Shown here: piece after piece, positions 11,570 to 24,345 of the stretch
How the letters are laid out: each line of letters opens with the position of its first letter
Numbering within the stretch: the first letter of the stretch is position 1
Assembly (NCBI GenBank): GCA_031308135.1
Contig: JAHLJT010008756.1
Location: forward strand, 138,805,775-138,869,774
Direction of reading: 5' to 3'
From: Acheta domesticus
Taxonomy: Eukaryota > Arthropoda > Insecta > Orthoptera > Gryllidae
Length of the DNA stretch: 64,000 bases
Made by a program: the position numbers and the translations under genes
Notes under the pieces: model-generated
Database searches by the model: none
Seen by the model: only the letters and a program-made list of their open reading frames with translations
What the model was told of the DNA's origin: nothing

Positions 11570-11960
11570 AGTGTGGCATGGATAATTGTCAAAATAACCG
11601 GTCACCTGCCGGAGCAGAGTTTAACTGTGGCCAGCCGTTTTCGGTGTTTGCGAAGGGATTCGCAAGGGGAGAGGTTTGTGTTGCTGCGTCGAGGAGCAGC
11701 TTGGGAGCCTTGGAGTCACACGGGAGCCATCTCCGCCCCCGCCCCTCGACCCCGCCCCGCCCCGCCCCGCCCCGCCCCACCCCGCATCACCCCGCTCGGA
11801 CCGCCATCTCCCGCGGCAAGTTCGCTCTCGTTCGAAAGCATGCTCATCGCAGGCGACGGGCAGGCCAAATAGCTGACACCCTGGGCCCAAAAACTATCCC
11901 CAGTAGGGAAATTGAGCCTCTGTTTTAATTTAAAAGGGCTGGTCAGATTTGCACAGAAGT
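11570..11960. promoter_or_regulatory. GC island with flanking AT-core motifs
   Basis: A (CCCCG)n tract of six units plus one variant lies at about 11750-11784, inside a CpG-dense segment. The flanks look regulatory: GGATAATTGTCAAAATAACC near 11579, CACCTG E-box near 11604, and an AT-core block (TTTTAATTTAAAAGG) near 11922. No recognisable protein is encoded. Confidence 0.45.
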
Positions 11961-14531
11961 CGTTTTTGCTAAATGCACAACACACTGATCGTCAATGCTA
12001 AATTATTTTTTTTTAAATATACTTACGTGTAAAGAAACCTATAGTTTACATGCCGATTCATTTAATTCTTTCGAGTTTTTAAAGAGGTTTAATCAACGAG
12101 TGGCACAAACGGGGAAACGTTTCACAGAATTTAGGTCGCTTTTCGTAATTTGCACTGACATTGCGTAGTTGACATATCTTTATATTGAACTATTTCAAGA
12201 TATCACTGTTACATGGTGATAAATTGAGATAGACTACATTTTTTGACCTGCGTTTTGTAGAGAACGGCTCAACTTCTAAAAGGCAAGTGAGGGTACTTCT
12301 TGTGCCAAGTGTGCTTATGCATTTCTTCTTGGTAAGTCATGTTGATCTTGACCTCGTGTTGTGAATACTATATGTGGAGAATCTCGAAGGTAGGCCAATA
12401 AACGTCTGTTGTTTTACAATGCCAAAGTTTTGACGATTCATTTAATCTACTTTAGGGCTATAAATATGCAATAAATATACAAGATTGTAACTGCAACTAG
12501 TTAACTCGATTTATATAAGAAAATTCTTATTTACATAAGAAAAACATTATTACGACACAATTTGCTATACTAAAAAACAGAGACAATACAACTACCTGCA
12601 GTTACACTCGAATGTATATTAATTGACATATGTATTTAACTTTTTATGTATAAAATTATATAATTTTGTTCCTCCTTCAAAGGGGAACATCGGTGTCTTT
12701 CATTATATTTGCCAAACGTGTAGTTCTGGGAACCCTGCATTCCCATTCAATCTTATTTTTTTAATTCCAAAATATCTAATTTTCAAAAAATTGTTAATAT
12801 ATTGAAAGTAGCTGTTTCTATAACAGTATAGTGGTTGTCAACCTCCGAAACACGACACGTTGGCACTGTGAAAAGGAGACTTTCATTGACCTACAGTCAC
12901 GATTCTCTACATTTCTTTACGCATTTCCTGTCGTTGCGCACTGTACGCATTTCCTTGTGGACGTAATTTTACTCTGCGACCGTCTGGGCAACGTGACTTA
13001 ACATATTTTCTTTCACAAAATTCACAAAATTGGGTCATTAGGAAATTATTTAGAGAATACCGGCCCTGAAGATGTGATTTCTGCTTCCTGTTGTTAGTCC
13101 AATGTTCTCATTTTATTTTATTTCTATTCTAAATTACTCACTTCTGCAAAAAGGAATTTGCAGTGTTCATGACGAATTTTAAAAGTCCAGTAGACGTTTA
13201 AAGGCGCTGCAATATTATGAATAAACGAAGTGCCTGTGAAACGTAAATAAATTGACAATTTTGTGCAATTATAGAGCATAATTGTCAAAATGAAGTAATT
13301 TGTTTCTAGTAGTTTCAATTTGAATTGCTTTATATTTTGTTGCAAAATGCGTGTTTACTAGTGACAGAATAAATGTATATAATGTTATAATGTATATAAT
13401 ATGTATATTGCAGTTTGTTATCCCACCTGCAACTGCATAATGTACCTTTGTGTTCAGAAATCGATAAAATACGGAGGAAAGAGAGCATATCGTAACTAAC
13501 CAAATCTAGCCAAAGCCGTCGTAACTAGCCAAAGTCAGTAACTACCAAAAAAAGATAATTATTGCTTAGATGTCAGATACATTTTACGAGAGTTTATCCT
13601 AAATTTTTGTCTTTCTCTTTTATAAGAAAGTCATCCGACACTTTAATCTTCAAAATATGTATTTTTTATGAAATTGTGGGAATTGTGATTCGGTATTGTT
13701 GACGTCATTACATGAAGAAATGACGGAATTCATTTCCTTCAACTTAAAATGTTTTAAATATAAGTATTAAGTTCACGGAGGTGACTTCCATTAGTTCTTC
13801 ACGATTTTATAAAGCTTAAAATAAATATTGCTATATTAAAACATTATAGGAAATTCCCGTGTGAAAATCGAACAATTGAAAACTGTGTAATTGTGTCCTC
13901 CAAGAATGCCATTCTTTAAATGTTTAATATAATATCATTTTTAATGAAATCCAATAACAAATAACTTCAGTCATATCAAAGAAACAATCCGAAATAAAAA
14001 TTCAATTATTCTGATATTTTTACTGCTTACTATGATAGGTTTTGGTGAAGTCGTAATGACATTGAGACCGGCATGAGACTGATCTCTTGAAAAATTGCCC
14101 ACGGATCTCAATTTGGAAAATTCTAGTTTGAGTGAAGATGTTCCAGGACGTAATACTTGTCTGTAGCTATCAGTTTAAAATGAAGAATGAAATTTGCCAT
14201 GAATATCTATCTAAAAATGAATCATTAAAAAAACTCTGCGTGGATTATCAACTTTCATAGCGAAATATGCACAAACGGAGATAAAATAAGATACATTAAT
14301 CACTGTTATTATCTCCAGCTCTCTATCAACTCTTTCGAGCTAAGTTATATTTCTTGCATAATAGAATGTGATCATTATGCATATCATTTTATTATTTGAG
14401 ATAGCATTTTTGTGTAAAGCGATTCCTTTGCAATAAGAGATTATGTTCGCTAAGAGAGACGATTTTCCAAATTCCGATCTATTTCTTTCTTTCCATTTCA
14501 TTAATTACAAATATTTGCAATTATTTTACAC
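11961..14531. other. AT-rich stretch with minor motifs
   Basis: Mostly AT-rich unique-looking DNA. A stretch near 12829-12875 resembles a hAT terminal sequence (TAGTGGTTGTCAACCTCC), but no partner end was found. A palindromic cAMP-response-type word TGACGTCA lies at 13700-13707. No open frame of interest. Confidence 0.4.

Positions 14532-14576
<45 letters not shown>
14532..14576. repeat. (AAT)n microsatellite
   Basis: Uninterrupted run of about 14 AAT units. It explains the isoleucine run in the frame across it. Confidence 0.97.
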
Positions 14577-14577
<1 letters not shown>

Positions 14578-15639
14578 CACGAATCAATGCAAATGTATTT
14601 CTTTGCTCATTGTGTTTGCAATGCAAATTCACTGTAGCTAATGTCTGTTAATCTATTATTTAGTTTTATTCCCGTTTTTCCCTGATATTACCCGTACATT
14701 CTGCTGAAAATTTTATTTCACTCAGCAATTCAACAAACAGTTTCTTTTCTTTTGAAACACAACGTATGATTTTATTTTATTTTTTTTTTTATGTTTGCAC
14801 CCTAAGATTTGCTCTTCCACAATTTTGCATCTTCAAACACATCACCAGTCATTTACAAACTACAAAACTAAAAAGGTGCAAAAACGACTTACTAGATTAC
14901 GACATTGTTCAATACTCATTTTGATGAGCACGGCTCAATTTATCAAACAAGAATATGCATCATATAATAATTCCTGCGCCCACAGCGCCTGCCAGCTCAT
15001 AAGCCCTGCCGGCTCAAAAATATTTAAGTTGTTATTTTGACATAAGCAACCACCTCACTATGGTTTTAATGGCTTTCGAAAAGAATTAGGGCTTTCAAGA
15101 ATACTCCTATTGCTTGGCAGCAATTTAATACCGGGAATTCGGAAATATAGGTTTTGGAATAAAACATAATGGAGTTAAATGTTGTTCTGTCTTATTTCAA
15201 AGTAATTTAACATTTTTTTTGAGCAAATACTTAATCGCATCAGTTTTCCTTACGTAAGGGATAGAAAATGTGTTAAATCTCAGTGGTGGGCTTTGATTCT
15301 ACGCACTCTTTTTTTTAGTTTTAATGTTCAAAATTACATTTCAAATGACTACATTGTATTTTACATAGTAATGCTACTATGTAATATTTTGCTAGGTAAA
15401 AATGTGCAAAATGAAGTAAGACAATAAGTATTTGTTGTTTTACTCGTGTCAAAGGAATTTATAAGATGCCTTCCCTAAAAATGTTTCATTTCTGAAATCG
15501 CCTCCTCCATTTAGCGGCCTCGTCTTTTCGTAGAAAAGTTGAGAATTGAGACAGGGCGCAGAGGAAATACTAATCCATAACGTTTTGGAACTCATCAACT
15601 CAGAACATAATCACGTTCATGTTCTGAGCGAAAGGGGTA
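14577..15639. other. AT-rich stretch, nothing recognised
   Basis: Only short frames without domain resemblance. T-runs occur near 14778 and 15310. Confidence 0.45.
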
Positions 15640-16320
15640 TGGTCGAGATAATCATGAAACTAGTGGCGATATAACAGTACATAATCTCTCGTATTATTTG
15701 TAAGTTTTGCATTTTTCGAAGATTGAGAGAACTCAAAGACAACTGGACATGCGCCATTTTTATCGAGAAAGAAAGGAAAAATTGGAGATGTTTTTTGAGA
15801 ATTAAAAAAATGCCTATATTTCTTGCAAAATTACGGGAAAACTATTCATATTTTCGAAAAATTGTTCAAGTCCTTATGTCTTATCCTTATGTACAAGATC
15901 TGTCTTTGAAAAAGATTTATTGAAGAAAAAATCTCTATTTTCACTATTGTAGTCATAGAAAGACGAAAATATTGAACCTTCGCAATTCGCAAACATTCAG
16001 TATTTATCGAAAATTAGACCTGTGGCATTTTTTAAGCGTACTTTGCTCCACACGAGAAAAAAATCTCAAACTTGGAGCCATTTTTGAGAAAATTGTGAAA
16101 ATGGTGCCAAGTCCTCCCTCTTCCAAAGCACAATATCCGTTTCAAATTCGCAAGATCTCCAGTTCGGCCTGATCAATCGGGGAATATAAAATTGAGGGGA
16201 AAAAGGTCTGGACGGTTTAGGGGCTAATGTTGCTCCAAGACAGACGGGGCAAAGAGACAGGGCGATTTGCCATGTGCCAATTTTCTGTTTTCAAGGGCCC
16301 AAAAACATGGATGGTGGACC
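15640..16320 (+). repeat. Repeat B, copy 2
   Basis: Same family and orientation as the copies near 4.7, 37.55 and 56.85 kb. Shared landmarks are AAGTTTTGCATTTTTCGAAG, ACTATTGTAGTCATAGAAAG, ATCGAAAATTAGACC, GATCAATCGGGGAATAT and a GACAGACGG-type block near 16241. Several stop-riddled frames run across it and no conserved protein is visible. Confidence 0.6.
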
Positions 16321-16348
16321 AGAGTAAGGGATATTGTAAGAGTTTTAG

Positions 16349-16754
16349 CAGGGATGTCCAACGTTCAAGGACCACGCGAAAACGTGTAAGAAGTTGCGGG
16401 CCATATTTTCATTCTTCGGGCGATCCACTTACCTGACCCCGTATTGTTTATCTCGGCAGTTTGACGCTTTCTCAAACGAAACGGGGGAGGGGGAGTGAAA
16501 CCGTGTATGATAGCAGGCCGTACCATGCCTAACGTAGAGAAACACATTGGGATGATTCTGAATTTCTGCATTGACTACAACGAAATTCCTTTGAAGTTAA
16601 CCTTCTTTTAGATTAAGATGGGTGTTGACCTGGGCAGGGAGCGTGCGCTAGGCGCAGTGTTCTCGCCCGACATGGATGAACTGGGATGACTTTCCTTTTG
16701 ATTAGTACCCTTTCGCGGGCCACAATAAACGGCCCCCAGTTTCTCCATCATTCC
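16349..16754. mobile_element. Possible decayed hAT-type non-autonomous element
   Basis: The left end reads CAGGGATGTCCAACGTTCAA and is followed by GCGGGCCAT. Near 16714 is GCGGGCCACA, then CGGCCCCCAGTTTCTCC. This arrangement is typical of hAT ends, which often read CAGGG-TCCAA with an internal GCGGGCC block. Terminal identity is poor and no convincing 8-bp duplication is visible. Confidence 0.3.
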
Positions 16755-18110
16755 AATCTATAAGTTTCATTTTTGTTTCGCATGCACTAAAGTACCTATA
16801 CGAATGGCCATTTCTATTAAAATTTTGAATTCCGAAAAACGTCATATGATCAATTGCTTCGAACCTGCACCTTTATTGTACCAAGCAAAAAATCTTGTTA
16901 TTGATGTAATGTATTTTGAAAATTAGGCGTTTTAAAAATGCCATATAGAATGGTTTTAAAAATATGCACATTTATTCAAAATTTGGCAATTTATCCAAAA
17001 TGTGGAAAAACGTTTCTTCAATCAAATCCTATCGTTAGATATTCTGAATGGGTTTCGTCCCCACAAGAAAGTGATGTAAGTACCATTTTCACTATAACAT
17101 TTAAATTTTCAAGAACTGCAGATTCTTAGTCGTTTTTGAATTCCGAAGATATCTTTAATATTTACATTCACAGAAATAGTTCGTTATTTAATGTTTCTCT
17201 AAACAAAAATAAAAAGTTATTACAATTCTCCCTTGAAGGGTCTCGATATCTAAATCGTTGAATAGCCGACCACGAAAGCCTATACAATGTTGTGGCACTA
17301 CGAATTACTTTATTTATAGTTTACTATACTACAAAATCTATTATGTGTATACATTGAGTCATGAAATGTTATACTACTTATGTCCACTTTTGTTCACCAT
17401 ACACTTTTATCTGTCGTCACGTTATCATGAAAGTTTAGCCTAACCATAGGCTCAATGAAATATTGGTGGGTGTCCATTTTGAGCAGACTTAAATGTTTTG
17501 AGTCTATCAAACATTTGTCGAAAGAATTTGATTCATCATACTAATTACTTCGTTGTCAAATGACGACCATGTTGTATTCAATTTACAAACTTCAACGCAC
17601 TCGTACAGTGATATATATTTAATATTTACGATAGGGGGAAATTTGGAAATGAATTTTTTATATTTCATTTAATTACACAAAATAGTATATCACAACCCCA
17701 AGATATCCTACAAAACTAAGACATACAGTATAAATATTAAATAGTTCATCGATTCCTCAGTAGCTGAAAAGTACAGGGCCAAATGAAATTAGAAAATTAA
17801 AATCTTTTCATAAATATTAATATTCTCTAAAAAGAGGAAAATATTTTATGACAAAAGACAAACTAAAGACAAAAAAATGTTTTGAACAATAACAACTGTA
17901 AAACTCTTGATAGTAGTATATATGAACTATTTTTCTAACTAGAAAATAACTTGCTTCACTCCTCTTGTTTTATTTCTTTCAAACGAATTTCAAAATTTAT
18001 CACATAATGTATTCTATTTGGAATTTTACTACACTAGTTAGTTACTTCATTAAATGTTAGGTCAATAGCATGAGGTACCTTTCCAAGAACCAACCTGTGC
18101 AAACAATTTT
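16755..18110. other. AT-rich stretch, nothing recognised
   Basis: No island, tandem repeat or recognisable coding similarity. Confidence 0.45.
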
Positions 18111-18300
18111 CCACCATAGAAAGCGCTGCAAGTGTATTTCCGAAATGATGCGGTAATGGATCAGGTGCGCGAGCGTGCTCGCGTGAGTGGAGGCACTCGA
18201 ATCTATCACAGGTGGAGAGCTGGCGGCGGAAAATGTTTTTTCTATTCACCTGTTCGGCATTCTGCCTTTCGGGGGTATTGATAAATACATTTGATTCACG
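18111..18300. promoter_or_regulatory. Small CpG-bearing block with paired E-boxes
   Basis: An isolated GC-richer patch in AT-rich DNA. It has two CAGGTG E-box words (near 18162 and 18209) and a 16-nt palindromic region CGCGAGCGTGCTCGCG at about 18168-18183. This could be a small enhancer. Nothing proves it. Confidence 0.25.
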
Positions 18301-18313
18301 TTTAGGCTTGACC

Positions 18314-18730
18314 ATTCCTAATTATTAGTTTTGTTCTTTCTGTGTTGTCTTCTTTAGTAGTCATTTTTTCTTTCTTTCTTAAGAACAAGTCCCATTAAAT
18401 TATAGACAGCAGAATTTTGAAATATTTTATCCCTTAAAATTTTTTAATTAATCTTAAGTCTATTTTTTCTCTCTTTTCACATCTTCAACGACGTTTCGGC
18501 AGCTTTTGCGTCCCCCCCCCCCATCTTCAGGTTGGTTTTCATAAAACAAGATTTTTAAGTTCACAGAAGATTTTCATTATCTTGTTCGTAGTGACCCACC
18601 AGGGAAGTGTTACCTTATTTACAATGCTCATTTGTCACGAACAGTAATCCTGCCGGCACTAGCATATTCGGGAATCAGAGTGAGTAAAGGGACCTGTTCT
18701 TAAGAAAGAAAGAAAAAATTCCTAATTATT
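18314..18730. mobile_element. Insertion flanked by 13-bp direct repeats, with 30-bp inverted repeat
   Basis: ATTCCTAATTATT occurs at 18314-18326 and again at 18718-18730, like a target-site duplication. Inside, 18364-18393 and 18689-18718 are inverted complements matching at 29 of 30 positions (both contain CTTAAGAACA-type sequence). The interior carries ACGACGTTTCGG, a C-run and CATCTTCAGG, the motif pair seen at other foldbacks in this window. A Penelope-like or foldback origin is possible. The class is not determined. Confidence 0.55.
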
Positions 18731-19420
18731 TTTGCCATGTGGCATCTTCTGCATATTAATAATTGAAGATACCTAATTGCTAATTCTTTCTTTTTTCTTT
18801 TTTGTTTAATCAATTTTTTGGAACTTTTTGAAATGTTTTAGGTTTACTTGATTACGGGGGGTTGTAAATCATGTTTTGGATAGTGTGATCTGATTCTTTT
18901 GGCAATTCTTGTAATAAAATCTTTGATCGTTTCTACTTTTCTAACTCTTTATGAAGCTGAGTATTGCAGATATACCATGGGGCATTGATTATTCTGCGTA
19001 AGCATTTGTTTTGTATTACTTGCAGTTTCTTTCTATGATTCACATCATTGGACCATATAGGGTAGGCGTAGGTCTTAGGATTGACATGTATAGTAATGTT
19101 CCGTATTCTATGCTTTCGGAAGATTTTGAACTCGGTAGGGGATATAATTGAGACATTTTAATATATGTTTTATGTGTATGTGTTTTTATATGGTGTTTGG
19201 TGGAAAATGTGAGCAACAATTGTTGCCATTCTCACTGAGGAAGCGATGTCTCACCGCATCGCGGTAGCTATTCCTTAGGAAGCTGCCACGTTGGACCGCG
19301 AAGCGCCGGCGAGTGGCGAGCCGGAGCTCATCCGAAACAGTGCGCGAAACAATCGGAGTGCTTGCGACTGCATCTAGTTGTACTCTGCATATCGAATTGA
19401 ATGCATCAAAATGCAATGTA
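18731..19420. other. AT-rich stretch with small GC patch
   Basis: 18731-19180 shows nothing recognisable. 19215-19370 is a moderately CpG-rich patch (GCGGTAGC, CCGCGAAGCGCCGG) lying just upstream of the LINE relic. It may belong to that element or be a small island. Confidence 0.35.
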
Positions 19421-19429
19421 GAAAATTTT

Positions 19430-19995
19430 TCCTTGCGAAGATATAATGAACCACCTTCTCTTACATGTCAAAGTGAACCAATAAAATGGCTTTCATCAAC
19501 TGAACCAATTGAAAACTCATACTTCGTACTCCCAATACATGGGAGTATTAATGGACAAGATTGGCGAAATAATATCACCCGTAGAATTTCTTTAGCTAAC
19601 AAACACCGCAATCAGCTTCTTCCTGTCGTTAAATACTCTTCTTCACTTAATGTTATGACTAAATTACACATTTATATACAATGATTCGGCCTATAATATC
19701 TTATGCCTGTCAAATGTTGGGATCAGCTTCAAAAACAAATATTATTAAAATACAAACTTTTCAGAAAACAGGTCTTAGAACTATTATGAAAGCCCCGTGG
19801 TTTATTTTAAATATACAAATTCATTCTGAGTTAGATATACTTCCAATTCAAAACTCTTTCTGCAAATTTCAGCAAAATTCTAAATAATCGCAAAATTAAT
19901 AGTATTAAATCTGCACTTCATTTTCAACTAGGAATACATGATCCCTATCGTAATCAACTAAAACGCAAATTACCAAAACAATTTTTGGACCCTCC
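19430..19995 (+). pseudogene. Jockey-like LINE reverse-transcriptase C-terminal relic
   Basis: Conceptual frames on the plus strand keep the characteristic region after the RT catalytic core: a YMGV-MDK-like segment (usually YLGV-LD), then IRPIISYACQMLGSAS, IIKIQTFQKTGLR and NIQIHSELDI. These match the order found in Jockey-clade LINEs (RPxLTYA-WG-A, LQ-QNK-LR, IH-DL). The reading frame shifts between segments and contains stops, so the copy is dead. The catalytic core and 5' end are not present. The clade is assigned from motif memory only. Confidence 0.75.
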
Positions 19996-20265
19996 ATAGT
20001 CTCCTCCTTTTGAATCTTATTTTACTACATGAAATAGTTTTGTTCTTGATGCGTGGGCTGCATGTATACAGCTATTTAATATTCCATTTGTTTGTCTTCT
20101 GCTGCCAAGAACCTAACTGAGCAAATGCATGTAAATACTGCCTGAGCATTCTTAGCAAATCGGAAGAAATGTCCAGTATCAAACACAACAATAAACCAAC
20201 ATCCAATCCAAAGTATTAGTCCTGAATTTTCCGTGCACAACAAAAGATTCATACCGACTCTAGAG

Positions 20266-20499
20266 CAATGGTAGATCTAGAAAGTAATACAAGGAGGGGG
20301 TAATTTCAGTCCAGATCCCATAAAGAGTTTTGATAATGTATTTTTTTATGTTCGAATGAAATAAAATAATTTACTATTATTCACAATGGGAACACTTCTT
20401 TGAGGATGAAGAGATCTAAGCAAATATTCTGAAAAAAAATTGAGTTAATTACAAAAATATTCTGTAGTTCCCACCCTCCGCCCCCTGGATTCCCCACGA
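20266..20499. mobile_element. Possible decayed hAT MITE
   Basis: The left end CAATGGTAGATCTAG and the complement of the right end TCGTGGGGAATCCAG are a degraded inverted pair (about 8 of 15 positions). G-rich runs (GGAGGGGG / CCCTCCGCCCCC) lie just inside, as in many hAT elements. Flanking octamers CTCTAGAG and CTCAAGAT match at 6 of 8 positions. Confidence 0.35.
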
Positions 20500-22955
20500 C
20501 TCAAGATATCCCGTATTATAAAATTAATGAAAACAAAGTTTAAATCTTAGATATAACAAATTAACGCACTAGAACCGTTTTGTTTGTTAACAAATTGTCA
20601 ATTAATTAAAAAAATATTTAGTCAATGCTGTGTATATATATATAATATAACATGTTGTAAATACGCAAAAATGTACTAATAAAAGAAATTGAAACTTACG
20701 CAACGTTGGAGAGTGTGTGTAGAAACGAATAGTGATTAATGCTGGTGTGTCATACAGTGGGAGAAAATAGAATGACGTGCAGTAATAAATAATCCACTGG
20801 AAAACGAAGGCAACACGAGGAGAAGGCGAATAGTTTGAGCAACATATTACGTCTCGCTGTGAGGTCTAAATGCGACAAATACTCTAAATCTGATGTAATA
20901 TGAAAAGAAATGGAAAACAGTTTGAAGTGACTACATATGTGAATGATGTTGATGTTCTGTAGTAGCCTTTTATAATGAATACCTACACTAAAACCACCAG
21001 AAATTCAATTTGAGAAAAGGAATTTTATAATTTCAGAAAATTATGTTTGGTCTTACGGACGTAATAGATACTGTGTGTTTATTTTCATTAATGTCAATTT
21101 TCATATGATATTGAGACAGCAACATTATTATTATTTATATTCCCTTTGTGACATATTGCTTTCTGATTTTCTTAACAAAATATGACCTGTTTCTCTGAAC
21201 ATGTTTTTAGGTATGAAACGAATGTCTGTATCCCTTCGGTTGTTTTCCTTTGCTTGAAAAATAAGTTCATTTAAGTTACTTAAATATATGTAGTGCTGTC
21301 AAAATGCATCTTCTTTGTGTACTTCCTCTTTGATCTATTGATAGGTCAAATATTCTACATAATAACAGACACTTCTGTGACTAAAGCTGCAAGTGTATGG
21401 AACAATAAGCTCCCAGTTATTATTTTAAGACAACAGCGCACTAATATTTTGATAGTGGCTGGTTGTAATAAGAAAAAGAGCAAAATATGAGGGAAAGCAG
21501 CGCTAATCCTAATTACAAAGTGAACGAAGGTCGAATATCAATTTAGTTGCATTTTCTCCAAGTTTGTAATGGACTCCGATCTTACTCGCGTAACAAGAAT
21601 GACAAACATGCTTCAAAATAGCCGATTTTCAATTTAAATGTATATACCAATGCGAATATATGTAATAATTATTTAATTTTGCAGGTGACACTGATTACTT
21701 ATGAATGAAATTGAAGGATTAAAACGCCGTTTAGGCAACATCTATTACACCCACAGAAAATTTTTAAAAAATAGTTCAAAGCATCGAGCAATGATTACTA
21801 AAGGCCAGTTATAAAAAAGACAATAAAGTAGCAATTATAAAATATTAATATTAATATTGAATATTTTCTTTTTTATTTATCCCATGCAAAGTTTCCGTAC
21901 AATGAACGATTTGAAGATTCATCACTTGCAAAGTAATACCAACATTTCATCGTTGACGTAATTTCCCCCTTCATATATAAATGTAATTTAATAAACCAAA
22001 AAAACAAATTTTCATTGAGAAATTAAAACGCAAACGATAGAATGAAATAAAAATAACTACACAGACAGAGTACATACATCATGCAGTTTTGTTTTAACTT
22101 GTTCTGTCCCGCGCCACTGCTTGACACAGTCAACAGAAATAGCAAACGAAGTAAAGCAATGTGGTGGCGAAAGAAGTCGCACTCAAAATGAATGTATTTG
22201 TTTCTCAATCTAAGCTCAGACTCGTTCGATAAATTTTGCTTCATAGAATTCTCGGGCACAAATATATTATATCAGAAACGTGTAATACTTGAGAAACAAC
22301 ATTCGTATTTCGTATCAGAAACATGGGGAGATCCTCAATGTTAGTGCGAAACCAACGTTAAGCGTTCGATACGGTCTGTGTCCTATGTCCGTAAGTTAAC
22401 GAATCGTTGAACCTGCATTTCAGTAGCTAAATGTTTCAGTGAGGAGTATTCTCTCATATAGAAATATAAAAAAATGTTGAAGTGTTCCATCTTAAAATTA
22501 TTGTTTCCTTTTTCATTTTCAAAGGAAGCATAGATTTTCTTCCGCAATAGCACGACTTTTATTTTCATTTTTTTACTCCGACTTTTCTTCCGCTGAAAAA
22601 AAATATTCTGCTATACTGTACCGTTCTTTTCGACATAACGCAATCAGAGAAACAGAAACCCAATCTTAATAGCCAATATTGTTTGCGGAATTTAACAGTT
22701 TAAACAATTTAACACTTGTTTAATTAACAACATTTAAAAGTAACTCTTTCATTAAGAATAATCAAAACAGACGAGTTGTAGCTAGAGGTTGCATATGAGT
22801 ACTTAAACGAAGAAATTAATATTAATAATTATAAATCATATAAGAAAGAAAGTTCTTTCTTACACGATTTTTTTCTTGTAAGGAGAATTACAAAAAGTAT
22901 TGAATGACACATGGCCGATATCACAAATAACGGTATAATCTGTGTTTTCGGCAGG
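20500..22955. other. AT-rich stretch, nothing recognised
   Basis: About 2.4 kb without an island or recognised element. A short (TA)n run lies near 20632-20644. Short open frames show no family resemblance. Confidence 0.45.
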
Positions 22956-22959
22956 AGTA

Positions 22960-23185
22960 TTCCAACATGGACGCTTGCCCGCTTCTTCGCAAGAGGCTGC
23001 CGTGGCGGGGCGGGGCGGGGCGGGGCGGGGCGCGGCGGCGGGCGCCTGGGTGGGAGTGGCAGTCGGAGTGGTCGGGGCGGGGGCGGGGGTGGGGGTGGGG
23101 GCGGCGTTTCCTGCAGTGCGGTGTCGGGTCGTCCCGCTCCGCCGCCGACATGCGAACGGTGTGTTGAAGCTACTTGAAATTCAGT
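22960..23185. promoter_or_regulatory. GC island with (CGGGG)5 tract
   Basis: Abrupt GC-rich segment with five CGGGG units at 23006-23030, then GGGGCGGGGGCGGGGGTGGG-type G-runs near 23075-23100. Dense in CpG with marked G skew on the plus strand. The frames through it (Gly/Arg or Pro/His rich) are compositional artefacts. Confidence 0.55.
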
Positions 23186-23396
23186 CCTCGCGATAAAGCG
23201 GCTGCCACGTGAACTTTAATGGGGATTTGAGCAGTTTTTAAGCGCGACCGGACTCGCGCGCGCGCGTCTGCGGCGGCGGAAAGTTATTAACGTCACTAGG
23301 CCGAAACGGAGGAAATAACGGACGGTTGAAGCGATTAAACCGAGGCGAGGATTAGAAACAAGTGCGTGATTTGTGACGGCAGCCGCGTGCCGTCCT
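23186..23396. promoter_or_regulatory. Candidate conserved block (shares a core with 35.55 kb)
   Basis: Mixed-composition sequence with CACGTG E-box near 23207, ACTTTAATGGGG, a (CG)n run near 23254-23266, and GCGGAAAGTT-ATTAA-CGTCACT at about 23275-23297. The last word recurs in the separate GC island at 35549-35574 with a 3-bp length difference. Two such islands sharing a 20+ nt core is not expected from composition alone. A regulatory role is inference. Confidence 0.4.
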
Positions 23397-23620
23397 CTTT
23401 GTAATACCACCTTCTTATAAGACAAAATCTTATAAACAAGTACCATTTCTTGGGATAGGTAACCATGCAATCTTGAGCTGCAACACGTTGTTTCGATTGT
23501 TCGTAATGGAGGGCGGAGTGTTAAAATCATTACCGGACGCAGAATCCAACGGCTTTACGTTCGTCTGTTTGGTTGCGATAAGACGACATAACATATAGTG
23601 TGACGAAAATACGGCGTGAA
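23397..23620 (+). repeat. Repeat C, copy 1
   Basis: Aligns in order with 51300-51520. Shared blocks are GTAAT-CACCTTCTTATAA, TTCTTGGgATAgGT, AACG-TT and ATTACCGGACGC followed by CGTTCGTnTG-TTGTTTG-like sequence. Overall similarity is moderate. It looks like a dispersed element of unknown class sitting between two GC islands. Confidence 0.5.
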
Positions 23621-23639
23621 GTGGAGGAGAAGGAAGTGG

Positions 23640-24345
23640 GAGGCACAAGGAGAGCGCAATGAAGGGTGAGGAGGGAGAGAGGGCGGGCCCTCGGAGCCCT
23701 GAGCTCCCTGAGGAGCTGCGCCCTCGACCCGAGGAGAACTTGGGCTTGATTACTCCGCTAATTAATTATTATTTACCCCGGGGCCGAGAGGGGGCGTGGC
23801 GGGGCGCGGCGCGCCGGCGCCGTGGAGCGCGTCGCGGCGCGGCGCGGGGGGGCGTGGGCGGGGGTGGGGGCGGCTTCCGAGGCAGAGGTCCGGGGTTGGA
23901 CGCCCGGCGCCGGCGTCCGCGATAGGCCGCGTTCGCAGGGGGCCGGCGGGGGCGGGCCGGCGCGGGCGGCGCGAGGCACGTGGCGAGGAGAGAGCGACTC
24001 ACCGGTGTGCAGGCGGCGCCGGTGGTCGAGGCGGTGGCGGCGCTGGCGGCGGCAGCGGCGGGTGCGGCGGCGACGTGAGGTCCGGCGGACTGACGCGCTC
24101 GCGCCGCCCGCCATGCCTGCGCCGCGGCGCGCCCGCCGCCGCCGCCGCCACCACCGCCGCCGCCGACGCCGCCTGGCGGTTCGCGCGCCCGCCGCCCCGC
24201 GCGCCACCGCCGCGACGCCGGCGCGGGTTCGCCTGCGCTCTGCCGGCGGAATGGCCAACCGCGTGCGCGCGTTTCCCGCCCTTTTCCGGGGACGCCGACG
24301 CCTGAACCCACGCTCGCCCGCTCCTCAGAAACCGCCTCTCGGCCT
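23640..24345. promoter_or_regulatory. Large CpG island with homeodomain-type core
   Basis: One of the densest CpG blocks in the window. Near 23742-23775 an AT-rich core, GATTACTCCGCTAATTAATT followed by ATTATTTACC, sits inside it. It contains multiple TAAT words of the type bound by homeodomain proteins. GCC/CGG triplet runs near 24130-24175 give long spurious Arg/Ala frames on both strands (up to about 210 codons). Best read as a promoter or developmental enhancer island. Confidence 0.55.

Noticed and set aside
12829..12900. hAT-type terminal sequence (TAGTGGTTGTCAACCTCC)
   Set aside because: No partner end or 8-bp duplication found within several kb.
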